From: Aldehydirespirator sp965116965
Lineage (GTDB): Bacteria > Actinomycetota > Acidimicrobiia > Acidimicrobiales > Aldehydirespiratoraceae
DNA: 64,000 nucleotides
Assembly (NCBI GenBank): GCA_965116965.1
Contig: OZ220743.1
Coordinates: 2,914,001-2,978,000 of the forward strand
Direction: 5' to 3'
Shown: piece after piece, positions 1 through 7,756 of the stretch
Position numbering within the stretch: position 1 is the stretch's first letter
Layout: every line of letters starts with the position of its first letter
Notes under the pieces: generated by a model
Database searches by the model: none
Told to the model about the DNA's origin: nothing
Seen by the model: only the letters and a program-made list of their open reading frames with translations
Position numbers and translations under genes: made by a program

Positions 1-1482
1 GCGCTGTTGGGCAGCCGGATGCAGGTGCAATTCAGGCTGTTCCAGGATGATCAGCGCCCCCGGCCCCGCGACAAGGCACTGTACGAGAATCGGCAGCACC
101 TGGCTGACCCCCACTCCAACGGAGCCGAGAGGCACCGGCTCCGTCAGTGCCGGAGGCGTGACACTGATCCCCAGTACGAGCGGCGTGTCTTCGCTGACAC
201 TCATCGCGTCAGCCAGCCCGAGGTACCCCAACCACCTGTTCAGCGCGTCCGTGAGCTCGAGGCGACCCTCGGCCGAGTCAGGGCGCGCATCACCGGGAGG
301 AAGGGGGTATTGACCGCTTGTCGATCGCTTGGCCTGCAATACGGCCGCCACATACTCACCCGACACGCCGACATCGCCAGCATCAGGGTCGGGGGCAGTT
401 GAGAAGGGCAAGTGCGGTGACTGTCGAAGCGGCCCCACGTAGCGGACCGATGACGCAAGAAAGGAGGCACACTCCTGTTGGGCTGCTGGCACGAGGCCGC
501 TCACCACCAAGGACTCCCAGCCCACGGCCCTTCTGAACTCCACATCGTGCTGTAGAGCCCTCACGATCTCGTGAGCCAAGCTCTCCCTGCTGGTGTCGTC
601 GAGCGTTGCATACCACTCTGCAAGCTCCGGAGGAGCCGCCAAGTCGAACCTCGCCAGGTATGCCGCCACCTCTATGTAGGACATCGCGGTCTCGACACCT
701 ATGTCCCATATGTCAGCATCGGCGCTGGAAGAACCGCTATTGCCCTGGCGTTCAACTCTCGATAGCCATTCCCGTACGAGTTCGGGCGCTCGCGAGGGAT
801 CGAGCGGCTCCCCAAAAATCCTCCTCAGGCGTCCACTCCGAAGCGTGGCGGCAAGCACGTTGGTACCTGTCGACCCAGCGGAGAAGATCCCGCAATAGAC
901 ACTCGCGGCATCGAGGCTTACAGGAAGCATGTCTTCATCATCGGGAAGTTCAGATGTGCGATCGACGCGAACGGATATGTCGATGTTGTCCCCTCGGACA
1001 TCTAGGCCCACCGCAGAAATCTGGGCGGATCCGACCTGATCAGTCACCGACGAATCCATCTCGATCGTCCAGCCGACGTCGACGGAAAGGGGGCGAGTGC
1101 CCTTCCGGCGGTCGAATTCGACGACTTGGCCGTATCCGCTAGGGAAGCGTCCGGGTTCAGGGAGCAGGCATGTGAACGTCGAGATGATGGCCACTGGCCC
1201 TTCTTGATCCTCGCCCTGATGCCGTAGGGCAGCGAAGGTGCCAAGTTGCACCAAGTCGTCGTTGAGCGGGAATCTCCCGCCGTCGATGCGTCTTCTCGAT
1301 ACCTGGGAGAGCGCAAGAACTGCCTGCAGGAGCGAGCTCTTTCCCGACGAATTGGCCCCAGTCACCACCGTGAGCGGCCCAATCCGCACGTTGCACTTGG
1401 GAACGGACTTGAAGTTGACCAACTCGATGCCGGTCAGGCATGCACTGATCCTGTCGATCGGATGGTGTGGTCGTCCGCTCAT
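1..1482 (-). CDS. AAA family ATPase, C-terminus beyond the window (DUF3696/AAA_15-like)
   Basis: The reading frame stays open from an ATG at 1482 to the window edge (494 codons), so the gene is 3'-partial. The N-terminus carries a Walker A motif, GANSSGKSS, at residues 42-50, preceded by ELVNFKSV, the usual first strand of SMC/RecF/OLD-type ATPases. Just before the edge lies ILEQPELHLHP (about 479-489), the signature-plus-Walker-B style segment of AAA_15/AAA_21 proteins whose C-terminal part is often DUF3696. The 400-residue insert between these motifs is not recognisable. Its ATG overlaps the stop of the upstream gene (ATGA, 1479-1482), so the two are probably translationally coupled. Many family members act in phage defence or DNA processing, but nothing here proves that role. 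Confidence 0.85.
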   Translation of the reverse strand, partial: MSGRPHHPIDRISACLTGIELVNFKSVPKCNVRIGPLTVVTGANSSGKSSLLQAVLALSQVSRRRIDGGRFPLNDDLVQLGTFAALRHQGEDQEGPVAIISTFTCLLPEPGRFPSGYGQVVEFDRRKGTRPLSVDVGWTIEMDSSVTDQVGSAQISAVGLDVRGDNIDISVRVDRTSELPDDEDMLPVSLDAASVYCGIFSAGSTGTNVLAATLRSGRLRRIFGEPLDPSRAPELVREWLSRVERQGNSGSSSADADIWDIGVETAMSYIEVAAYLARFDLAAPPELAEWYATLDDTSRESLAHEIVRALQHDVEFRRAVGWESLVVSGLVPAAQQECASFLASSVRYVGPLRQSPHLPFSTAPDPDAGDVGVSGEYVAAVLQAKRSTSGQYPLPPGDARPDSAEGRLELTDALNRWLGYLGLADAMSVSEDTPLVLGISVTPPALTEPVPLGSVGVGVSQVLPILVQCLVAGPGALIILEQPELHLHPAAQQR

Positions 1483-2480
1483 GCCGCTTCCTTCAACAAG
1501 GCGTCGCTGCTCGGCACGGCGACGATGATCCGGTTGACGGATCTTCGACGGATGCCGATAGTGGAGAAACCTCCGTGTGCCCAACACTCCCGATGCGAGA
1601 TCACCCTGACTACAGGAAGCGACTCATCGGTATCGGCTACCACACGGGCCAGGGCACCAGGGTCTATGTGATCATCGATACACGACACGAGAGCGTCGGC
1701 TGCACGAACGTTAGATGAATGGGCCAGCAACGCTGACTCAACGAGCGGCATGGCTGCACGCTGCTGATCCTTGGTCAGGCCTGGGAACGCATCTAGCAAT
1801 CGGTCGCGGAGAGTTGTCGAGGGCCGGGCCGGGACTATCCGCTCCTTCCAGCCAGTCTCCGCAAGAAGCACTTCGAGAACAGGTGACGTCCCGACAGCCG
1901 GGTCCAGGACTGGTGCTCCCAAGTCGTGGCGGCGACGGCGGCAGTGGTCGGTGAGACTGTCGAGTTCTGCAGAGAGGGCGCGCAGCGCGGGATAGCGGGG
2001 GTCGATGCCCTCAGGCTGTAGCGGGAGCCCGAGACGAAGACTCACGCCGGTGAATTCATCCCGGCAGGACAGTTCATCGAGTTGGGCTAGTACGGCTTCA
2101 TCGACCGCGCCGATCCGACGTCGAACCTGCACGGTCCAGATGGGCCCGAAGTAGCGCGAGTGAACGACGATCTCATACCCGAGCCCCGAACACTCCGGTG
2201 CCAGCACAGCATCAACCTCGGTGGCCAACTCCGTCTCCGCGCTAGCCATGATCCCCGTGAACCAGCCCTCGCCTTCGGCCTCCCCGACTACAACAAACAG
2301 GTGGCTGGCCGTCCCGAGCCGGTGGCCAGTCGAGTCGGACGGATCAAGGGGCGCAACGACACAGATGTCGCCAAGGCGTACCTCCGCGGGCTCATCCTCG
2401 CGGTATCTCCCATCCGACAAGCTGGGATGCTCTTCTGCCGCCTGCGCCAGCCACCGGGGCGTACTGGAGGCGCCAGTCAC
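1479..2480 (-). CDS. Protein of unknown function in the four-gene cassette
   Basis: 333 residues from a GTG at 2480. This start was chosen because an AGGAGG (2488-2493) sits 7 bases upstream and the GTGA overlaps the stop of the preceding gene. An ATG at 2486 would sit only one base from the Shine-Dalgarno. The first third (about residues 25-125) is rich in beta-strand pattern (LGDICVVAPLD, HLFVVVGEAEG, WTVQVRRRIG). The middle is helical with a basic CRRRRHD stretch. The last third contains a helical segment (LTKDQQRAAMPLVESALLAH). There are no membrane segments and I recognise no family. Its place between a sigma-like gene and an AAA ATPase, with overlaps at both ends, suggests one functional unit. 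Confidence 0.8.
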   Translation of the reverse strand: MTGASSTPRWLAQAAEEHPSLSDGRYREDEPAEVRLGDICVVAPLDPSDSTGHRLGTASHLFVVVGEAEGEGWFTGIMASAETELATEVDAVLAPECSGLGYEIVVHSRYFGPIWTVQVRRRIGAVDEAVLAQLDELSCRDEFTGVSLRLGLPLQPEGIDPRYPALRALSAELDSLTDHCRRRRHDLGAPVLDPAVGTSPVLEVLLAETGWKERIVPARPSTTLRDRLLDAFPGLTKDQQRAAMPLVESALLAHSSNVRAADALVSCIDDHIDPGALARVVADTDESLPVVRVISHRECWAHGGFSTIGIRRRSVNRIIVAVPSSDALLKEAA

Positions 2481-3439
2481 CGCCATTCCTCCTGCTCCAG
2501 CTTCCAGAAGAACTCCTGGGCTAGACGGGAGGCCTGCTCCGGCCCTAGATCGGCCGCAACCGAGTTCCACGCCTCTCGAAGCCGATCGAATGCGGCCGCC
2601 CGCCGATTCGCGGCGGTCGGCCTGCTCACTGCCAGCCGTTCGGCTAGATGCGAATCGGAGGCTCCGGACAGTTTCAGATGAAGAGCGAGCTTGTCGACAT
2701 CTGGCAGTGCGCTCATCAGGTGCTGCACAAGTTCCTCCCATCTCGGTTCGGGCTCTGACGATGCTGTCGGCCACTTTTGGCCGTCATCTAGTCCAAGAAG
2801 CACCGGATACCAGGATGTCAACGCTAGGCGCAAGATTCTGTCGAAGTCACCGATCGCGAGGCTGGTCCCAGATTGTTCAAAGCACAGATCGACCAGCCGG
2901 TGCAGCACCTCAGCCCTGTACACCGCTGGCGCCCGATCTCCTTCGGCATCCGAGGTAGGAAGGAACCGGATCGCTATCGCCGCCCGACCAATTTCCGCCT
3001 CACCCGGTGCGGTCGGCTGCCGCCCTGAGCCAGCGGGCACATATCGTGCGGGTTCCGCGCGCGGGAGTTGCTCGAAGTCCGGGCCATTCAGGATCACTCC
3101 GATCCGAACGAGCAATCGATCAATCACGGTGCGCCGTCGACGGGCCGTAAGCTGTCGACGCACCCGGAACCGCAACAGCCGCTGCACATCGCCCACGGAC
3201 TCTGACACGTCGAGGATGTAGTCGAGCTGTCCCTGACGAAGCAGTTGCTCCAAGACAACCTCTTGCTCCAGGTCTTCGAGTTCACCTCGGGTCCAGGCTC
3301 GTTCCACGACTGCGTAGACGGCCGGGTCGAACCTGCGGCTGACGCCGAGACATGCAGCGCGCACTTCAGCTAGCCACAGGGGCCCGATCCTCTGCTCAGC
3401 AGCTTCCGATGCAAGTAGCGCAAGGGCATCGTCCCTCAT
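2477..3439 (-). CDS. Sigma-factor-like protein with C-terminal helix-turn-helix
   Basis: 320 residues from the ATG at 3439, which overlaps the stop of the upstream gene (ATGA, 3436-3439). A longer frame from 3490 would eat 51 bases into that gene. Residues 55-115 are helical and basic (LEDLEQEVVLEQLLRQG, then LTARRRRTVIDRLL) and recall sigma-70 region 2. Residues about 255-300 (SALPDVDKLALHLKLSG, then HLAERLAVSRPTAANRR) look like sigma region 4, a helix-turn-helix that would read a -35 element. The similarity is by eye only. A DNA-binding regulator that is not a sigma factor is the main alternative. It is probably co-translated with the next two genes. Confidence 0.72.
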   Translation of the reverse strand: MRDDALALLASEAAEQRIGPLWLAEVRAACLGVSRRFDPAVYAVVERAWTRGELEDLEQEVVLEQLLRQGQLDYILDVSESVGDVQRLLRFRVRRQLTARRRRTVIDRLLVRIGVILNGPDFEQLPRAEPARYVPAGSGRQPTAPGEAEIGRAAIAIRFLPTSDAEGDRAPAVYRAEVLHRLVDLCFEQSGTSLAIGDFDRILRLALTSWYPVLLGLDDGQKWPTASSEPEPRWEELVQHLMSALPDVDKLALHLKLSGASDSHLAERLAVSRPTAANRRAAAFDRLREAWNSVAADLGPEQASRLAQEFFWKLEQEEWR

Positions 3440-3807
3440 CGCCGCCGCCGTCCCCGCCGGGGGTGACTCGCGCCGACGCCCATGGCCCATTCGATCACAT
3501 CATCGTCTGGCTCGTGGCACGAGAACTCAGTCACACGAGCCTTGTCGACCGACTCCATCTCCTCCGTGATCCAGCCCGGCCGGTCCAGGCAGCAGCGAAG
3601 AGACTCGCAGCGTCCGCAATGCGCTGGGTGAGCGCGCCCTTCCGGGGCTGAGGCCGAACGCGGCAAGAGCGAGACTCGCGGTCCCGGCCAGGCAGAGAGT
3701 ACGAGCATCGGATGCGTTCCATCCGGCTCGGGCGCGCGCAGCCCGGTGAAACGGTTCGGCACCACGAACCAGTGGCCGACCTCCACTGGAACCGTAGCCA
3801 CAACCAC
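3436..3807 (-). CDS. Small PemK/MazF-like protein, first gene of the cassette
   Basis: 123 residues, or slightly fewer, since the N-terminus has several in-frame GTG codons. The order of short beta strands (VEVGHWFVVPNRF, HPMLVLSAW, RVSLLPRSAS) resembles the SH3-like barrel of PemK/MazF-type proteins, where a basic loop after the third strand precedes a helix. Residues 71-84 carry four cysteines (HCGRCESLRCCLD), as in a metal-binding insert, which ordinary MazF toxins lack. The tail is Arg-rich. There is no antitoxin-like gene upstream; the next genes downstream are the sigma-like protein, the unknown and the ATPase. A toxin role is a guess from fold only. Confidence 0.55.
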   Translation of the reverse strand: MVVATVPVEVGHWFVVPNRFTGLRAPEPDGTHPMLVLSAWPGPRVSLLPRSASAPEGRAHPAHCGRCESLRCCLDRPGWITEEMESVDKARVTEFSCHEPDDDVIEWAMGVGASHPRRGRRRR

Positions 3808-4087
3808 CCGCAGGACTATACGGAAGGTAACGACAATCGTTGCGGCCCGGTCAAATGACCTCGATATGCAAGATCTGCCGGACTGGGGGAGGCGTCGGGG
3901 CGAGCGATACGGCTCGCGCCGCGGCGCGCCGTCGACAGGACCCGCCGGCCGGAAACACCGCTAGACAGGGGCAGAATGCCCCCCGCCACTAGAGACGGCC
4001 AGCAAGACGCCTCTTCCCTAGCCGCAATAGGCGCACTAGTCTCGCTGCCGCGCCCATGCCCCAGCCGCCGACTCCCGGAGGTCGCCT
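3808..4087. other. Divergent intergenic region
   Basis: 280 bases between the minus-strand cassette and the plus-strand oxidoreductase. It should hold both promoters. The only site I can assign is GGAGG at 4077-4081, the ribosome binding site of the downstream gene. No RNA gene or repeat was seen. Confidence 0.5.
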
Positions 4088-7000
4088 TTGACCGTCGCTG
4101 ACACGTACCGCCTGTCCACCCGGTACACCGAAGACTCCGGAACGGTGTTCATGACGGGGCTGCAGGCGCTGGCCCGGCTGCCGATCGAGCAGCTGCGGGC
4201 CGACCGGCTCGCGGGCCTGAGCACCGCCGCCTTCATCAGCGGCTACCCGGGCTCGCCCGTGGGCGGCTACGACGGCGACCTGGCCCGGGCGATCGAGCAG
4301 GCCCCGGACCTGCCCATCGTGCTGGCCCCCGCCCTCAACGAGGAGCAGGCGGCCACCGCAGTGATGGGATCCCAGCTGGCCTCGCTCCGCCCCGACCCGC
4401 GCCACGACGGCGTCGTCGGCATCTTCTACTGCAAGGCGCCGGGCGTGGACCGCGCCGGCGACGCCCTCCGCCACGCCGTGTTCGCCGGCACCGACCCCCG
4501 CGGCGGCGCGGTGGTGATCGCGGGCGACGACCCCGCGGCCAAGAGTTCGACCATTCCGTCGTCGTCGGCGGGAACGCTCGCCGACAAGCACATTCCCGTG
4601 CTCTACCCGGGATCGCCCCGCGAGGCGCTGGACCTGGGGCGCCATGCCGTGTACCTGTCGCGCTCCACCGGTCTGTGGACCAGCCTCAAGATCGTGGCCG
4701 ATGTGGCCGACGGCTCCGGGACGGTGCACCTCGATCCGCGCCGGGTCGATCCGGTCATCCCCACCATCGACGGCGAACCCTACGTCCACACCCCCGACGG
4801 CAGGCTGCTGACTCCCGAGACAGTCGACGCCGAGCAGGAGATCTACGAGGTCCGTCACCCGCTGGCCATCGAGTACGCGGCCCTCAACCACCTCAACCAC
4901 GCCACCGTCAACCCGTCCGACGCCTGGATCGGGATCGTGGCCTCGGGGATCACCTACCGGGAGCTGCGGGAGGCGCTGCGCCGGCTGGGGCTGGCCACCG
5001 ACGCTGAGATCGCCGCGGCCGGCATCCGGCTCATGTGCATGCACATGCCCATCCCGTTCAGCCCACAGCGGGCCCGCCACTTCGCCCGAGGCCTGGTGGA
5101 GATCTTCGTCGTGGAGGAGAAGCAGCCCAACATCGAGTCGCTGATGAAGGACGCCCTCTACAACGAGCCCCGCCGGCCCCGGGTGACAGGCAAGTTCGAC
5201 GAGCGCGACGCCATGCTGCTGCCCGGCCACGGGGGCCTCACGGCCGACGACCTGCTGGACCCGCTGCGCCGCCGCCTCTCCGAGCGCATCGGCCACCGGC
5301 TCGCGCCCGAACAGCCGCCTCGCGAGCTGATCCCGCTGAACTCCGGCGTGGCCCGCACCCCCTACTTCTGTTCGGGATGCCCCCACAACCGCTCAACCAA
5401 GGTCCCCGAGGGCGCCGCGGTGGGGGCGGGGATCGGTTGCCACACGATGACCCTGCTGATGGACTCCGACGGCTTCGGCGACATCGTGGGGCTCACCTGC
5501 ATGGGCCAGGAGGGGGCCCAGTGGATCGGCATGGCCCCGTTCGTCGAGACGCCGCACATCTTCCAGAACATCGGTGACGGCACCTACTTCCACAGCGGGC
5601 AGCTCGCCATCCAGGGGGCGATCGCGGCGGGCGTGGACGTCACCTACAAGCTGCTGTGGAACCGCACCGTGGCCATGACCGGAGGCCAGGACCCCCAGGG
5701 CATGCTGGGGGTGGCCGAGGTGTGCCGGGTGCTGCTGGCCCAAAGGGTGACCCGGGTGCTGGTGACCACCGAGGACGTCGTCCGCTACCGCGGCGCCGAC
5801 CTGCCCGAAGAGGTGGACGTCTGGCCCCGCAGCCGGCTGATGGAGGCCCAGGAGCTGCTGGCTCAGACCAAGGGAGTGACCGTCCTCATACACGACCAGC
5901 AGTGCGCAGCCGAGGCCCGGCGGGGCCGCAAGCGCGGCACCGTGGACGTGCCCAGCCGGCGGGTGTACATCAACGAGCGGATCTGCGAGGGCTGCGGGGA
6001 CTGCGCCCAGATCAGCAACTGCCTGTCGGTGCAGCCGGTGGAGACCGCCTTCGGGCGCAAGACCCGCATCGACCAGACGACGTGCAACCTGGACTTCTCG
6101 TGCCTCGAGGGCGACTGCCCGTCGTTCATGACGGTGACCCGGCCCGGGCGCCTGCGGTCGTGGCTGCTCCGCATCACCGGACGGGGCCGCGTCCCGGCGG
6201 GCTCTGCCCGCGGCCCGGCTCGGCCGGCGCCCACCGACCTGGTCGACCCGACTCCGGCCGTGCCCACCGACGACCTGTCGGTCCGCATCATCGGTATCGG
6301 CGGAACCGGTGTGGTCACGGTGAGCCAGGTGATCGGGACCGCGGCCATGTTCGACGGCTACGAGATGCGGGGCCTCGACCAGATCGGGCTCTCCCAGAAG
6401 GCCGGACCGGTGGTGAGCGACCTGCGCCTGTACCGGGGCGAAGAAGCGGCCAGCAACCGCCTGGGCGAGGGCCAGGCCGACGTGCTGCTGGCCTTCGACC
6501 AGCTGGGGGCGGCGTCGCCGTCGGGCATGAGCAGGGCCGACCCCGAGCGCACCGTGGTGGTCGGCTCGACCTCGCAGACCCCCACGGGAGCGATAGTGGC
6601 GCACCCGGAGCGGGCCATGCCGGAGCCCGCCGAGTTGGAGGCCGTGATCGCGTCGTCCACCCGGGCCGACTGCCGCCACTGGGCCGACGCCCAGGCGATC
6701 ACCGAGGCCCTGCTGGGCAACTCGGTGACCGCCAACGTGTTCGTGGTGGGGATGGCGGTGCAGGCCGGCGCGCTGCCGCTGTCGCCGTGGTCGGTGGAGC
6801 AGGCCATCGAACTCAACGGCGTGGCGACGAGAAGCAACATCGAGGCGTTCCGGTGGGGCAGGGCCATGGTGGCCCGGCCTGAGGCGGTGGAGGCGGCCGC
6901 CGCCTCCGGCCCGGGCCGCCGCCACGGGCCGCCCGAACTCGACGAGCAGCTCGCGGCCCGGGTGGCCGAAGTGGCCCGCGCCGCCGGCTTCGACGCCGCC

Positions 7001-7639
7001 GCAGCCGACGGATCGGGCTCCACCGACGGCTACCGGGGTCCCGTCGACCTGGAGTTGATGGCCAAAGAACTGTGCGCCTACCAGTCGCCGCGCCTGGCCC
7101 GCAAGCATCTCGACTTCGTGGAGGCCGTGGCCGCGGCCGACGCCGAGCGGGGCGACGGGTCCGGGCGGCTGACCGCAGCCGCGGCCCGGGGCTACTTCAA
7201 GCTGCTGGCCTACAAGGACGAGTACGAGGTGGCCAGGCTGATGCTCGACTCCGAAGCCACCGCCGAGGCCCGCCGGCGGGCTGCAGCCACGGGCGGACGG
7301 CTGGCCTGGCGGCTGCATCCACCGATCCTGCGGGCCCTCGGCATGAAGTCGAAGATCTCGGTGCCGGCGTCGTGTGCGCCGGCCATCCGGCTGCTGGCCT
7401 CGATGCGCGGCCTGCGGGGCACGCCTTTCGACGTGTTCGGATACACCGCGGTACGGCGGGCGGAGCGGTCTCTGCCGAAGGGGTACCGCGCCGCGGTCAT
7501 GTCCGACCTTGAGACGTTGGACCCCGGCTGCTACGAAGCCGTGCTGCGGAGAGCCGCTCTGCCGGAGATCGTGCGGGGATACGAGCACATCAAGATGGCC
7601 GGGATCGACCAGATGCGTTCCGAACTGAAGCGAGCCTGA
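4088..7639 (+). CDS. Indolepyruvate:ferredoxin oxidoreductase, fused alpha and beta subunits
   Basis: 1183 residues. It oxidatively decarboxylates aryl pyruvates to aryl-acyl-CoA with reduction of ferredoxin (EC 1.2.7.8), in the cytoplasm. The N-terminal pyrimidine-binding region has FISGYPGSPVGGYD (about residues 49-62). The thiamine-diphosphate region carries GCHTMTLLMD and NIGDGTYFHSGQ. An iron-sulfur segment follows near residue 632 (CEGCGDCAQISNC, with further cysteines at TTCNLDFSC). The last third is the IorB-like gamma domain (GIGGTGVVTVSQ, about 737-748). A TTG start was chosen because GGAGG lies 6 bases before it and the N-terminus (RYTEDSGTVFMTG) matches the family; the first ATG, at 4151, would remove that. 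It stands alone on its strand. Confidence 0.93.
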   Translation: MTVADTYRLSTRYTEDSGTVFMTGLQALARLPIEQLRADRLAGLSTAAFISGYPGSPVGGYDGDLARAIEQAPDLPIVLAPALNEEQAATAVMGSQLASLRPDPRHDGVVGIFYCKAPGVDRAGDALRHAVFAGTDPRGGAVVIAGDDPAAKSSTIPSSSAGTLADKHIPVLYPGSPREALDLGRHAVYLSRSTGLWTSLKIVADVADGSGTVHLDPRRVDPVIPTIDGEPYVHTPDGRLLTPETVDAEQEIYEVRHPLAIEYAALNHLNHATVNPSDAWIGIVASGITYRELREALRRLGLATDAEIAAAGIRLMCMHMPIPFSPQRARHFARGLVEIFVVEEKQPNIESLMKDALYNEPRRPRVTGKFDERDAMLLPGHGGLTADDLLDPLRRRLSERIGHRLAPEQPPRELIPLNSGVARTPYFCSGCPHNRSTKVPEGAAVGAGIGCHTMTLLMDSDGFGDIVGLTCMGQEGAQWIGMAPFVETPHIFQNIGDGTYFHSGQLAIQGAIAAGVDVTYKLLWNRTVAMTGGQDPQGMLGVAEVCRVLLAQRVTRVLVTTEDVVRYRGADLPEEVDVWPRSRLMEAQELLAQTKGVTVLIHDQQCAAEARRGRKRGTVDVPSRRVYINERICEGCGDCAQISNCLSVQPVETAFGRKTRIDQTTCNLDFSCLEGDCPSFMTVTRPGRLRSWLLRITGRGRVPAGSARGPARPAPTDLVDPTPAVPTDDLSVRIIGIGGTGVVTVSQVIGTAAMFDGYEMRGLDQIGLSQKAGPVVSDLRLYRGEEAASNRLGEGQADVLLAFDQLGAASPSGMSRADPERTVVVGSTSQTPTGAIVAHPERAMPEPAELEAVIASSTRADCRHWADAQAITEALLGNSVTANVFVVGMAVQAGALPLSPWSVEQAIELNGVATRSNIEAFRWGRAMVARPEAVEAAAASGPGRRHGPPELDEQLAARVAEVARAAGFDAAAADGSGSTDGYRGPVDLELMAKELCAYQSPRLARKHLDFVEAVAAADAERGDGSGRLTAAAARGYFKLLAYKDEYEVARLMLDSEATAEARRRAAATGGRLAWRLHPPILRALGMKSKISVPASCAPAIRLLASMRGLRGTPFDVFGYTAVRRAERSLPKGYRAAVMSDLETLDPGCYEAVLRRAALPEIVRGYEHIKMAGIDQMRSELKRA

Positions 7640-7660
7640 CCCACCGGAGCGTCCCCTCCG

Positions 7661-7707
7661 TCTTGTGAGCAACCATGCCGCTCACAGCGGCAAATCTGCG
7701 CACAGAA
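7661..7707 (+). repeat. 47-bp palindromic dispersed repeat, copy 1
   Basis: Outer arms TCTTGTGAGCA and TGCGCACAGAA and an inner hairpin GCCGC-TCACA-GCGGC. It lies 21 bases after the oxidoreductase stop and before the SNF2 gene. The same 47-base unit occurs at 24487, 24547 and 53064. Confidence 0.85.
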
Positions 7708-7756
7708 CGCCCAGATGGCGTCCGCGAACCAAGTTGATAGGCTTGCTGCCAACCCA

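Noticed and set aside
3989..7672. Long minus-strand open frames of 465 and 759 codons opposite the indolepyruvate oxidoreductase gene
   Set aside because: They mirror high-GC codon bias of the real gene, have His/Gly/Arg-rich composition and no recognisable domain.
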